Source: Gemmatimonadota bacterium
GTDB lineage: Bacteria; Gemmatimonadota; Gemmatimonadetes; Longimicrobiales; Gaopeijiaceae
DNA length: 37,312 bases
Direction: 5' to 3'
NCBI GenBank assembly: GCA_027623325.1
Contig: JAQBXY010000031.1
Coordinates: 1 to 37,312, forward strand
The position numbers were made by a program, and so were the translations under genes. The notes beneath the pieces are model-generated. The model ran no database searches. It saw only the letters and a list, made by a program, of their open reading frames with translations, and was not told the origin of the DNA. Positions 17,438 through 26,529 of this stretch are shown piece by piece (the stretch's first letter is position 1; each line of letters starts with the position of its first letter).

Positions 17438-20400
17438 TCACTGCTGAGAGATGATCGGCGGCAGTCCTTGAGCCGCGAGCAGCCGGTTGAACTGCGCGAT
17501 GTCCGTTTCCGCGAGTTCGATCCATCGTCTGAGTTGCTCGGCGATCTGTTCGCGATACTGGTCGCGCACCTCGTTCATCTGATCGGTCGGTCGATCGTCC
17601 GAGCCGGAGGAGTAGCCAGCGAGGCTCGCGATCTTCGCCCACAGTTGGCGAGGCCAGCGAATGGTGTCTTGGCGCGCCGCGCCACCACTGAGTCGCAGGT
17701 CGAACAACCCCATTTCCAGATCGATCAACGCTCGCTCCAATTCCTCGCCCGCCTCCACGACGTCGCGGTACCCGGTCTCTCCCTGGAGACGCTCTTCGAG
17801 GTCCATCAACCCCTTCCGCGCCCATTCGATCCGGTCGATCAGCGCCGCGGAAGAGTCACTCATCTCGCGAAGATCGAGTTGCAGGTCGAGTTGGGCGCGC
17901 ATGTCCGCCACGGTCGCACCAGACGCTGGGTCCTGCAGAACCTCGAGCCATGTCACATGCTCCTCCCCACCCGCGAGGAGGCGCACCCGATACCGACCGG
18001 GAATCACCGTGGGACGGACCGGACTCCCGTCGGGGGGCGTGCGCCAGCCGTTGGGTCCCACGTCCACATGCGAATGCTCGACGGCCGGCGTTCGAATCCG
18101 GGGAGTCGAGGATGCTTCATAGCGCAGATTCCACATCACCCGGTTCAGGCCCGCACGCGCACCGCGGATCGGCAGGGTTCGCACGAGCTCACCTGCTTCG
18201 GTTTCGATCAGCACCGTGGCTGGCCCCGAAGGAACGGACTGGAAAAAGAAGTTGATCGACGCTCCCTCATCGGGGTTTTCCCCGGCGGCTGGGTCTCCCG
18301 GCTGACTCGCTCGCCCGGCCCGTGACACGAATCGGTAGGCCGGGCGCGGTTCGAAGAGGTGGACCGCGCTCGCGAGCACTTCATCGCTCATACGCTGGAT
18401 GGCACTGATGTCGTCCAGAATCCAGAATCCGCGACCGTACGTCCCGACCACCAGATCGTTGAAGTGGGGCTGCACCGTGAGCCAGTAGACCGGGGCGTGG
18501 GGCAAGTCGCCTTGGAGCGGCGTCCATCCCCGACCATCGTCGAACGACACGAAGATGGAGTTCTCGGTGCCCAGATAGAGAAGGCCCGCCCGAGTGGGAT
18601 CCTCGTGAATCACGCGCGCGAACCCGAAGACACTCCGGGGAACGTCACGGGCGAGCGAACGCCAGGACGCGCCGTAGTCCTCCGTCTTATAGATGTAGGG
18701 CTCGTTGTCGCCTAGCTGGTGGAGGTCGACGGTGACATACGCAGCCGCAGCATCGAAGCGCGACGGTTCGATGTTGTTCACGGTGCCCCACTCCGGAAGA
18801 CCCGGCATGTTCGCCGTGACATCGGTCCAAGTACTGCCCCCGTCACGGGTGATCTGAACCAGACCATCGTTCGATCCGGTCCAGATCACGCCCGCCTCGA
18901 TCGGTGACTCCGCAATGGCGTAAAGCACCGACGCAAACGTCGGGCTCACGTCTTCGGTCGTCAGGCCACCGGTCTTCTGCTGCTTCGACACGTCGTTGCG
19001 GGTAAGATCCGGACTGATGACCATCCAACTCTGTCCACCGTCTCGGGTTCGGTGCACGTGTTGACTGCCCGCATAGACCGTCTCGTTATCGTGCGGCGAG
19101 ATGTGCACGGGGAACGTCCACTGGAATCGATAGCGGACATCGCCGGCCGCCCACCCCTCCGGGTTGTCCGGCCACACGCTCACCGTCCGGGTGATCCCGG
19201 TCGAAATCTCGTGACGTTCGAGAATTCCCTCGTAGCAGCCCGACCACACCACGTCGTTGGTCACGGTGTCCGGTACGGCAAAGCCGGATTCACATCCCCC
19301 GACCGACTTCCAGGCACCGATCGGAATGCCACCACCGGACAGTGTATTCGAAGGCCCCCGACTCGAACCGCCGTCCTGTCGGTTTCCATAAAGGTTGTAG
19401 GGCACCTCGGTATCGGTGAAGACATGGTACATCTGCGCGATCGGAAGCTGGGGGCGGTACCATCCCCGGCCTCGATTCGTGGAGATCTTCACGCCCTGGT
19501 CGTAGCCGACGATCATCCGGTCCGGCATCAGCGGATCGATCCACATGTCGTGGTTGTCCCCACCCGAAATCACGCTGAAGGTCGCTCCACCGTCGAGCGA
19601 CTTGGTGTGCACGGTCGACATGAAGTGGACTTCATCCGCATCGTCGGGGGAGACGGCCAGCCGCGAGTAGTAGAGCGGCCGCTGCGCGAGCGCGTGATCG
19701 GCGTTGACCATCGACCAGGCCCGCCCGCCGTTGTCCGATCTCCAGAGCGTGCCCTCGTGATCGTCGAGCGGCGCGAAGTCGCGATTGCTGTTGGTCTCGA
19801 TGAGGGCGTAGACCTTTTCGGGATCATCGGGGGTCATGCCGAGCCCGATCCTTCCCATGGTGCCACGGGGCAATCCGTTCCCCGACAAACGAGTCCAGCT
19901 GTCTCCCCCGTCCCGACTGGTCCAGAGTCCACTCTCCGGACCTCCGCTCTCCCGGCCCCATGTCCAGATCTGCATCTGCCACGTCGCCGCGAACAGGATC
20001 CTGGGATTGCTCGGATTCATCACGACGTCGATGGCGCCCGAGTTCGGCCCCGCAAAGAGGACACGTTCCCACGTGTCGCCGCCATCCGTCGTCCGGAACA
20101 GTCCCCTCTCCTCCTGAGGGCCGTACATGTGCCCGGCGGCCGCGACGAAGACGATGTCGGGATTCGTCGGGTGTATGACGATACGGCCCACACGGCCCGT
20201 CTCGGCGAGCCCCATGTGCTCCCAATTGTCCCCACCATCCGTGGAGCGGTAGACGCCGTCGCCGATGGAGACATTCGAGCGGATGAACGCCTCTCCGGTT
20301 CCGGCCCACACCACGTTGGCGTCCGAGGGTGCCACGGCGAGCGCACCGATCGACTGGACGGCTTGATCGTCGAAGATCGGGCGCCAGGAATGGCCCGCGT

Positions 20401-20686
20401 CTTCACTCTTGAACACACCCCCGGAAGCCGCACCGAGGTAGTAGACGTTGATGTTCCCCGGTTCACCCGTGACCGCGCTGACCCGGTTCCCGACCGGCCC
20501 GACGTACCGGAAGTCGGAACGCGCGAACAGATCGCCAGGGATCTCGCTCGTGAGCTGTGCACTCGCGACCGTCGAAGCGGCGAGCGTCAGCGAGAGCGCC
20601 CCAAGGAACCTGGCGGCACGTCCAGGAGTGGCGGACCGAGGCGACAACGATGAAGGGGATGCGGAGCATCCGAAGTGCGACGACAT
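17438..20686 (-). CDS. Exported Asp-box (BNR/VPS10-like) beta-propeller protein
   Basis: A 1082-residue secreted or envelope protein. The signal peptide runs to about 44 (STVASAQ). The body is a long series of Asp-box turns of the type S-x-D-x-G-x-x-W; I count about eleven (for example STDGGDNWEHM, TTDGGDTWERV, SRDGGDSWTRL, TRDGGQSWMVI, TRDGGSTWTDV, SFDDGRGWTPL), typical of sortilin/VPS10 or YCF48-like propellers. The last 250 or so residues form a beta-rich region followed by a helical, charged region (LIDRIEWARKGLMDLEERL). Such proteins are often labelled glycosyl hydrolase, but no catalytic residues for that can be shown. The ATG at 20686 has CGGAG 6-7 nt upstream; the frame extends to 20836 without a signal. 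Divergent from the marC-like gene. Confidence 0.9.
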   Translation of the reverse strand: MSSHFGCSASPSSLSPRSATPGRAARFLGALSLTLAASTVASAQLTSEIPGDLFARSDFRYVGPVGNRVSAVTGEPGNINVYYLGAASGGVFKSEDAGHSWRPIFDDQAVQSIGALAVAPSDANVVWAGTGEAFIRSNVSIGDGVYRSTDGGDNWEHMGLAETGRVGRIVIHPTNPDIVFVAAAGHMYGPQEERGLFRTTDGGDTWERVLFAGPNSGAIDVVMNPSNPRILFAATWQMQIWTWGRESGGPESGLWTSRDGGDSWTRLSGNGLPRGTMGRIGLGMTPDDPEKVYALIETNSNRDFAPLDDHEGTLWRSDNGGRAWSMVNADHALAQRPLYYSRLAVSPDDADEVHFMSTVHTKSLDGGATFSVISGGDNHDMWIDPLMPDRMIVGYDQGVKISTNRGRGWYRPQLPIAQMYHVFTDTEVPYNLYGNRQDGGSSRGPSNTLSGGGIPIGAWKSVGGCESGFAVPDTVTNDVVWSGCYEGILERHEISTGITRTVSVWPDNPEGWAAGDVRYRFQWTFPVHISPHDNETVYAGSQHVHRTRDGGQSWMVISPDLTRNDVSKQQKTGGLTTEDVSPTFASVLYAIAESPIEAGVIWTGSNDGLVQITRDGGSTWTDVTANMPGLPEWGTVNNIEPSRFDAAAAYVTVDLHQLGDNEPYIYKTEDYGASWRSLARDVPRSVFGFARVIHEDPTRAGLLYLGTENSIFVSFDDGRGWTPLQGDLPHAPVYWLTVQPHFNDLVVGTYGRGFWILDDISAIQRMSDEVLASAVHLFEPRPAYRFVSRAGRASQPGDPAAGENPDEGASINFFFQSVPSGPATVLIETEAGELVRTLPIRGARAGLNRVMWNLRYEASSTPRIRTPAVEHSHVDVGPNGWRTPPDGSPVRPTVIPGRYRVRLLAGGEEHVTWLEVLQDPASGATVADMRAQLDLQLDLREMSDSSAALIDRIEWARKGLMDLEERLQGETGYRDVVEAGEELERALIDLEMGLFDLRLSGGAARQDTIRWPRQLWAKIASLAGYSSGSDDRPTDQMNEVRDQYREQIAEQLRRWIELAETDIAQFNRLLAAQGLPPIISQQ

Positions 20687-20866
20687 GTTCGGCTCCGAAG
20701 GCGTCTGCGGGGGCGATGGGGAGGGAACGATGTGGCCCAAGGTAGAGATGACCCGGCACACGAGAAAGCACGGGACCGAAGCCGCCAACCGCGAATTGAT
20801 CCCCCTAAGCGATGCTGATAGCCTTCTCGGCTCCACCTGACCTTCCTACGTGTTGCGGAGCGCTCC

Positions 20867-21505
20867 ATGGGCGAATTCGTCGTTTTCTTCGTTTCGCTCT
20901 TTTCCATCGTGAACCCGTTCTCGTCGATCCCGACCTTCGTGGGGCTGACGGGTGGAATCGAACGGGCTGAGCGCCGGAGAATGATCACGCAGACTTCGTT
21001 CGCGGTCTTCGTCATCTTGGCCACGTCGTACCTGACCGGACAAGCGCTGCTCCGGTTCTTTTCCATCAGCGTCCCATCCCTTCGCGTCGCCGGTGGACTC
21101 GTGATTCTGGGGATGGCGTGGTCCATGCTCCACGCTCGGATCAGCGGGACCAAACAGACGCCCGAGGAAGCCGAGGAGAGCGCCGGACGGCCCGCGATCG
21201 CGGTGGTCCCCATCGCGATGCCGCTGCTGGCGGGCCCAGGATCGATCAGCCTGATGATCATCGCCGCGGGCCGAGCGACCGGATTCGCAAGCCACGGCAT
21301 CGCGTTGCTCGCTACCCTGTCCTTGTCCGTGTCCGTCTGGTTGATTCTTCAGGCGGCCGGCCCCATCGCTGAGACGCTCGGGAAGACCGGCATGAACGTC
21401 GCGACACGGTTCATGGGGCTCATACTCGCTGCGACGGCGATCGAGTTCATCACATCGGGCCTCGGAGAAATCTTCCCCGGGTGGATAGGAGGAATGGGCG
21501 CATGA
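20867..21505 (+). CDS. MarC family integral membrane protein
   Basis: A 212-residue protein with about six hydrophobic helices and the MarC signatures FFVSLFSIVNPFSSIPTF at the start and PIAMPLLAGPGSI in the second half, which are the two half-repeats of the fold. The biochemical function of MarC proteins is unsettled; they were once linked to multiple antibiotic resistance, a link later withdrawn. GGAG lies 6 nt before the ATG. The stop overlaps the next start as ATGA, so it is co-translated with an FtsX-type permease, a pairing I do not recognise. Confidence 0.92.
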   Translation: MGEFVVFFVSLFSIVNPFSSIPTFVGLTGGIERAERRRMITQTSFAVFVILATSYLTGQALLRFFSISVPSLRVAGGLVILGMAWSMLHARISGTKQTPEEAEESAGRPAIAVVPIAMPLLAGPGSISLMIIAAGRATGFASHGIALLATLSLSVSVWLILQAAGPIAETLGKTGMNVATRFMGLILAATAIEFITSGLGEIFPGWIGGMGA

Positions 21506-23271
21506 AGCCAAAGGGCCTGAGCGGCGGTGTCCTCGTGGCTCTGGTGGCCGCGGTCGGCCTTCTGGTCGGCCTCCGTTCGATCGCCGCACTCGATGGCTTC
21601 GGCTTCCTCTCGCTCCTCGACGTCGAGTCCCTCCCTCGCGAGGGATTGGGGCTCGAGTGGTCCTCTCGTGCCATCTGGCCGGTCGAATTCCAGAGTGCCG
21701 CGATCCTGCGCCTCGTCGGGTCGCTGGCGTGGCTCTTCCTCGCGGGGTCCACCATCGCGGCGCTGAACGCGCTCATCCTGGTGGCGGAGGCGGCGTCCGC
21801 TCGCCGCCGCGATCTGGCCCTCCGATCCGCCTTAGGCGCCACGCCTCTCGCGTTGGCTCGCATGCTCCTCGCGGAGTTGAGAACCCTCTTCGCCACGAGT
21901 GCGGTCCTGGGACTGTTGGTCGGGATGATGATGGGCGCGGCCGGACGGGCTACGTGGGCCGGCGCACTCGAGCCGGTACGCTCTGCGCCCGCAGCGGACC
22001 TGCTCACTGTCGTGCTCCTGCTCTCCGCGTTGGTGGCGGTGGTCCACTGCGCCGGTGCGTGGCGGATTCCGAGAAGCGCTCGCACGACCGCCGAGCTCAA
22101 GGCCGGCGCACGGGTCGGGGCAGATCCCGGTGCGGTCTTCGGCCGAAACGTTCTTGCTGCGTTTCACACGGCTACCGCTGGCGCGATTCTCGTCGCGGGA
22201 TGGATGCTCGCGGGGGGTCTCGGCCAAACGGCGACTCCCCCGGAATCGTCCTCCACGGTCGTCATCGAAGGCACCGCGCCGACTGCCGGGGCGTGGACCG
22301 CCGCCCTGAGCACCGTGCGAGCGCTCCCCGGCGTCGAGGCCGAAAGTCTCGCAGCGCCCGGGGCGCTCCTAGCTCTCGGCGTAAGGGATATAGCGATCGC
22401 GGAGTGCGGGGCGTGCTCGCGTGGGGGGCTGCCCGCTCCGCTCTGGAACGCTCTGGCGGACCACCACGTCGTGGCACCCGGCTACTTCGACCTCGTTGGC
22501 CTGAGGCTCGTTGAAGGACGGGTGTTCACGGACCAAGACAGCGCAGACGGAGAACCCGTCGTCGTGATCAGCCGCGCCTTTGCGCGAAGCTCGTTCGAGA
22601 AGGGCCTCCCTCTAGGCAAGCGCATTCGGATCGGTACCGGCTTCGACAGCTGGTATCGAGTGGTGGGCGTCATCGAGGATTGGAACATGCCTGTGTTGGG
22701 GGCCGAGCGCGTCGCACGCGAGACCGTGTATCTGAGCGCGCTTCAAAACCCTGTGCGATCGGGCGCATTGCTCGTCCGCGGAGATGCCGGCGCAGTCGAG
22801 GCCGCCACCGAGGTGCTCGCCGCGGGAGGCTTCCACCCCGATCCACCGGTCACGCTGTCCGAGTATCGCAAAGCGGCCACGGCACCGCTCCGATGGGCCT
22901 ACTGGATGGCACTCGTCCTCGGCGTCGTAGCGCTCCTCCTCGCCGCCCACGGAATCTATTCCACAGCGCTTCAAACGAGCCGGCGACGAGCCACCGATTT
23001 GGCGATTCGGCGAGCGGTGGGAGCACCGGCGCGTAGCATCGTGACCTACGTCCTCCGTGAACGGCTCAAGGTCACGGGTTGGGGGCTCGCGGGAGCGGTG
23101 TTTCTGGGGACCCTCGCCGTCGCGTTCTTCCAGGGTGCGACCGGGGTCGCCGCAGCGGGTCCGGTGGCCTACCTGACGATCGGAGCCGGGCTCACGGCGG
23201 TGGCCGTCCTCGCGTCGATCCGGTCGGTCGTCGAGGCCATGGCGGTGGAACCGAGTCACCTCCTGAAATAG
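21502..23271 (+). CDS. FtsX/MacB-type ABC permease, short ADOP-like form
   Basis: A 589-residue inner-membrane protein. Two FtsX-type segments are seen, one near 70-190 (ARRRDLALRSALGATPLALAR) and one near 460-589 (RRRATDLAIRRAVGAPARSIV), each with the usual conserved cytoplasmic loop. Between them lies a periplasmic MacB-type domain (about 220-440; YFDLVGLRLVEGRVF). Compared with full-length duplicated orphan permeases of 800-880 residues, such as the one encoded at 29515-32157, the first periplasmic domain is missing and the N-terminus is short. No ATP-binding subunit is adjacent. AGGAGG lies about 9 nt upstream of the ATG, which overlaps the marC-like stop. Substrate unknown. Confidence 0.82.
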   Translation: MKPKGLSGGVLVALVAAVGLLVGLRSIAALDGFGFLSLLDVESLPREGLGLEWSSRAIWPVEFQSAAILRLVGSLAWLFLAGSTIAALNALILVAEAASARRRDLALRSALGATPLALARMLLAELRTLFATSAVLGLLVGMMMGAAGRATWAGALEPVRSAPAADLLTVVLLLSALVAVVHCAGAWRIPRSARTTAELKAGARVGADPGAVFGRNVLAAFHTATAGAILVAGWMLAGGLGQTATPPESSSTVVIEGTAPTAGAWTAALSTVRALPGVEAESLAAPGALLALGVRDIAIAECGACSRGGLPAPLWNALADHHVVAPGYFDLVGLRLVEGRVFTDQDSADGEPVVVISRAFARSSFEKGLPLGKRIRIGTGFDSWYRVVGVIEDWNMPVLGAERVARETVYLSALQNPVRSGALLVRGDAGAVEAATEVLAAGGFHPDPPVTLSEYRKAATAPLRWAYWMALVLGVVALLLAAHGIYSTALQTSRRRATDLAIRRAVGAPARSIVTYVLRERLKVTGWGLAGAVFLGTLAVAFFQGATGVAAAGPVAYLTIGAGLTAVAVLASIRSVVEAMAVEPSHLLK

Positions 23272-23273
23272 CC

Positions 23274-23332
23274 GGTCGGAACCGGACTCCGACCCGAGGG
23301 GTTCGAATCCTCGTGCGATCCCGTACCTTTTT
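23274..23332 (+). terminator. Tandem hairpins and T run after the permease gene
   Basis: Two hairpins follow the permease stop. The first is GGTCGGA (23274-23280) with TCCGACC (23288-23294) and a 7-nt loop; the second is CGAGG with CCTCG around a TTCGAA-containing loop (23296-23314). A run of five T ends at 23332, 14 nt after the second stem, which is farther than usual. Termination here is plausible but not canonical. Confidence 0.4.
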
Positions 23333-23384
23333 GTGAGTCGGGGCCCGTTATGCGCCCCCGTAGAGACCTGCCCGGAGACACTCC

Positions 23385-24341
23385 ATGATCATCCGACGCC
23401 CCGCTGACATCGCGTCCTCCCAGATCACACCGGAGCACGTGTACCTGAACCGGCGCCGCTTTCTCAAGACCGCGGCCGCCGGAGCGGCAGGCTTGGCGGC
23501 TTCCCCTGCGGCATTGAGTGCGCTCCGGGGACCCGATGACCAGGAGGTCCCCGCGCGCTTTCGGACCATGCGCTCGGAGATCGACGAGGAGTTGAACTCG
23601 TATCAAGATGTGACGCAGTTCAACAACTTCTACGAGTTCGGAACCGGCAAGGACGACCCCTACAAGAATTCAGGCGATTTCAATCCGCGCCCCTGGACGG
23701 TGTCCATCGGGGGTGAGGTGGCAAAGCCCGGGGACTATCACCTCGAGGACCTCCTGGCGAGCGAGTCGATGGAGGATCGGGTGTACCGGCTACGCTGCGT
23801 CGAAGCCTGGTCCATGGTCATCCCGTGGTACGGCTTCCCGCTCGCCAATCTCATCCGCCGAGTCGAGCCGACCGGAAACGCGAACTTCGTCGAGTTCCGC
23901 ACCATCGTGCGCCCGGAGGAAATGCCCTACCAGCGCACCTCAGTCCTGAACTGGCCCTACGTCGAGGGTCTCCGTATGGACGAGGCCATGCACCCTCTCG
24001 CGTTCCTCGCGACCGGCGTGTACGGAATGGACCTGCCCAACCAGAACGGTGCCCCGCTTCGGCTGGTTGTGCCGTGGAAGTACGGATTCAAGGGCGTGAA
24101 GTCGATCGTGAGCATCCGCTTCGTCGAGAGGATGCCTCTGAACACCTGGCAACGTCAGAATTCGATGGAGTACGGTTTCTACGCCAACGTGAATCCTGAG
24201 GTGGACCACCCGCGCTGGAGTCAGGCGCGCGAACGCCGGTTGCCCGGGCTCTTCAAGAACCACCCGACGTTGATGTTCAACGGGTACGCCGACCAGGTCG
24301 GGCAGCTGTACGCCGGAATGGACCTGAACCGCTGGAAGTAG
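23385..24341 (+). CDS. msrP: Protein-methionine-sulfoxide reductase, catalytic subunit
   Basis: Periplasmic molybdenum-cofactor enzyme that repairs oxidised methionine in envelope proteins. The 318 residues start with a twin-arginine signal ([12 protein letters not shown], about 22-33). The sulfite-oxidase-type fold follows, with the molybdenum-ligand Cys at 138 in [19 protein letters not shown]. Other family stretches are [13 protein letters not shown] and MDLNRWK at the end. GGAG lies 7 nt before the ATG. The gene for the membrane heme partner, msrQ, begins 22 nt downstream, matching the standard msrP-msrQ order. Confidence 0.96.
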   Translation: MIIRRPADIASSQITPEHVYLNRRRFLKTAAAGAAGLAASPAALSALRGPDDQEVPARFRTMRSEIDEELNSYQDVTQFNNFYEFGTGKDDPYKNSGDFNPRPWTVSIGGEVAKPGDYHLEDLLASESMEDRVYRLRCVEAWSMVIPWYGFPLANLIRRVEPTGNANFVEFRTIVRPEEMPYQRTSVLNWPYVEGLRMDEAMHPLAFLATGVYGMDLPNQNGAPLRLVVPWKYGFKGVKSIVSIRFVERMPLNTWQRQNSMEYGFYANVNPEVDHPRWSQARERRLPGLFKNHPTLMFNGYADQVGQLYAGMDLNRWK

Positions 24342-24363
24342 ATCCGGCGGGTCGCCTCTCAGA

Positions 24364-24990
24364 ATGACCCAGAAGCGCGCGATCCTCGCGCTCAAGGTGA
24401 CGCTGTGGCTCGGCGCGCTCGCGCCCGGGGCTTGGCTCGTATCAGGCATCTCTCGTGGATGGCTGGGCGCCAACCCCATCGAGAAGCTCACGCACGTGAC
24501 CGGCATGACGGCGCTCGTCTTGCTCCTCCTCACGCTGACCGTGACGCCGGTTCGACGACTCACGGGGTGGAACCCGGTCATTCGACTCCGGCGCCCGCTG
24601 GGCTTGTTTGCCTTCTTCTACGTTGTTGTCCACTTCAGTATCTGGTTCGTTTTCGACATGGTCTTCAACGTCACCTGGATGCTGGAAGACATCGCGGAGC
24701 GGAAGTACATCACGGTCGGCATGGCGGCGTTCCTGACGTTGATCCCTCTTGCCATCACCTCCACGAGAGGTTGGATCCGGCGCCTCGGGCGAAAGTGGGC
24801 CAAGCTGCACCAGGGTGTCTACATTGCCGCGGTACTCGGCGTCGTCCACTTCTACTGGCTCGTGAAGGCCGACACTCGTCTGCCGCTCCTGCTCGGAGCG
24901 TGCCTGATGATTCTCCTCGTCTCCCGTGCCCCACGCTTCTCTGGGCGGAAGAAATCCGCGGACGATCGCGAGGTCGAGGAAGTAGTGTAG
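24364..24990 (+). CDS. msrQ: MsrPQ system heme-binding membrane subunit
   Basis: Inner-membrane b-type heme protein that passes electrons from the respiratory chain to MsrP. The 208 residues form about six helices with the conserved His residues in ALLTHVTG-like and VVVHFSIWF segments and in KLHQGVYIAAVLGVVHFYW near the C-terminus. The start GANPIEKLTHVTGMTAL motif is also typical. Length is normal. It is 22 nt behind msrP. No strong ribosome binding site is visible before the ATG at 24364. Confidence 0.94.
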   Translation: MTQKRAILALKVTLWLGALAPGAWLVSGISRGWLGANPIEKLTHVTGMTALVLLLLTLTVTPVRRLTGWNPVIRLRRPLGLFAFFYVVVHFSIWFVFDMVFNVTWMLEDIAERKYITVGMAAFLTLIPLAITSTRGWIRRLGRKWAKLHQGVYIAAVLGVVHFYWLVKADTRLPLLLGACLMILLVSRAPRFSGRKKSADDREVEEVV

Positions 24991-25043
24991 CCTTGTCCCC
25001 CAGCGGGCCGTGATGCCATTCTTGTGCACCTTCCGCTGTAACC

Positions 25044-25061
25044 CGGCCGCCTCGGCGGCCG
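25044..25061. other. Perfect GC hairpin downstream of msrQ
   Basis: CGGCCGCC and GGCGGCCG are separated by two bases, giving an 18-base palindrome-like hairpin in the 126-nt gap between msrQ and the heme lipoprotein gene. No T tract follows on either strand. It may mark an mRNA end, but this is not shown. Confidence 0.4.
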
Positions 25062-25116
25062 ATCTCCGATACTCAAGTCTGGACGACGGACCTGCCCGCC
25101 GTCGGTCTCGAGTCTC

Positions 25117-26529
25117 ATGAAACGAACGAATCGCGGTAGCGCCTTCGCCGTCGGCATCTCGGTCTTCCTCGCAGCGTGCTCGGCGGCGCCGGCACCGCCA
25201 GCCTCCGAAGCGCCCGTCGCCCCCACGCGGGTTCCGCCCAGAGGGGAAGCGCCGAGGTCACAAATGCGCTTGCCCGCGGCCGCTCCCCTGTCGACGATCG
25301 GTCCGAACGGTGAGCGGGTCGATCCGATCGTCAGCCTCCAGGCGCTTCTCGAATCAGGAGAGGTGACGTTCTCCTACGAACCCGATACGGGCTACCTGCG
25401 CTCGTTACTCGCGGCGCTCGACATTCCGGTGTCGTCTCAGGGCCTCGTCTTCTCGAGGACGAGTCTCCAGACCGACCGGATCACTCCCTGGAGCCCACGC
25501 GCCATCTACTTCAACGACGACGTATACATCGGGTTCGTCCAGGAGAGCCCCATTCTGGAAATCGCCTCCATCGATCCCGACGACGGGGCGGTCTTCTACC
25601 TCCTCGCTCAGGACGCGCAGGCAACCCCACGCTTTCAGAAAGAGACCACCACGTGCCTCATGTGCCACGACTCGCGCACCGTCACGGGCGGTGTGCCAGG
25701 GGTCATGGTGCGGTCCGTTCTCACGGATCGGTTCGGGTACGTCGTGACCCCGCTCCAAGAGGGGCCCGTCACGGACAGGACCCCGGCGGAGGAGCGCTTC
25801 GGTGGCTGGTACGTCACCGGAACCCATGCTCCCGGTGCCCATGCCGGTAACGTACTCGCGCCCGGCTTGAGTCACGAAGTCCAAGACAAGGAGCGCTACC
25901 TCAACGGCTTCGACATGAACGCCGCGGGTAACGTGACGGACCTCACGGACCGCTTCGACACATCCATATACCTGAGTGGCCACAGCGACATCGTTGCGCT
26001 TCTCGTGCTGACCCATCAGACGCGCGTGCACAATCTGATCACGATGGCATCCGAGGCATCGAGAGAAGCCCTGCGTGAGCAGGACGCGGTACTCCGGACG
26101 ACCGGGGAGTCACCGCCCGAGGGCGGCCTGATCCCCTCCGCGTCGATTCGGATCGACGGGGCCGTGGACCGACTCGTGCGCGAGATGATGTTCGCTCGTG
26201 AGGCGCCGCTCGGAGGCCCGATTGTCGGCACCTCGGGCTTCACGGAAGAGTTCATGGCGGTGGGCCCGACGGACGCACGGGGTCGGTCTCTCCGAGACTT
26301 CGACCTTCAAGACCGACTCTTCGAGTACCCGCTGAGTTTCCTCATCTACACCGATGCCTTCGACGCACTGCCCGACCTCGTGAAGGATCGCGTGTACGTA
26401 CGCATCGAGACGATCCTCGCTGGCCGGGACGAAAGCGGCGACTTCGACCACATCAGCGCCGACGCGCGAGGTGCGATTCGAGATATTCTGCGGGCAACGA
26501 AACCGGATTTCGCGGCGAGACTTCCCTAG
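25117..26529 (+). CDS. Lipoprotein with one c-type heme motif, function unknown
   Basis: A 470-residue envelope protein. A lipoprotein signal ends in FLAAC (Cys 21), followed by a Pro/Ala-rich linker to about 60. A single c-type heme attachment motif CLMCH lies at 180-184. Around it are stretches such as [20 protein letters not shown] and [11 protein letters not shown] that I recall from uncharacterised proteins of similar size in Planctomycetes and related bacteria. This suggests a periplasmic monoheme cytochrome-like protein, but I know no assigned function. The axial heme ligand beyond His 184 cannot be picked out with confidence. It lies 126 nt after msrQ on the same strand; shared expression is possible but not shown. 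Its TAG overlaps the TAG of the convergent recQ-like gene. Confidence 0.8.
   Translation: MKRTNRGSAFAVGISVFLAACSAAPAPPASEAPVAPTRVPPRGEAPRSQMRLPAAAPLSTIGPNGERVDPIVSLQALLESGEVTFSYEPDTGYLRSLLAALDIPVSSQGLVFSRTSLQTDRITPWSPRAIYFNDDVYIGFVQESPILEIASIDPDDGAVFYLLAQDAQATPRFQKETTTCLMCHDSRTVTGGVPGVMVRSVLTDRFGYVVTPLQEGPVTDRTPAEERFGGWYVTGTHAPGAHAGNVLAPGLSHEVQDKERYLNGFDMNAAGNVTDLTDRFDTSIYLSGHSDIVALLVLTHQTRVHNLITMASEASREALREQDAVLRTTGESPPEGGLIPSASIRIDGAVDRLVREMMFAREAPLGGPIVGTSGFTEEFMAVGPTDARGRSLRDFDLQDRLFEYPLSFLIYTDAFDALPDLVKDRVYVRIETILAGRDESGDFDHISADARGAIRDILRATKPDFAARLP

Noticed and set aside
23296-23332. tRNA 3'-end-like sequence with GGTTCGAATCC
   Set aside because: The T stem has a mismatch, and no acceptor partner or anticodon arm lies upstream. 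The same GTTCGAATCC occurs by chance inside the beta-propeller gene (18090-18099).
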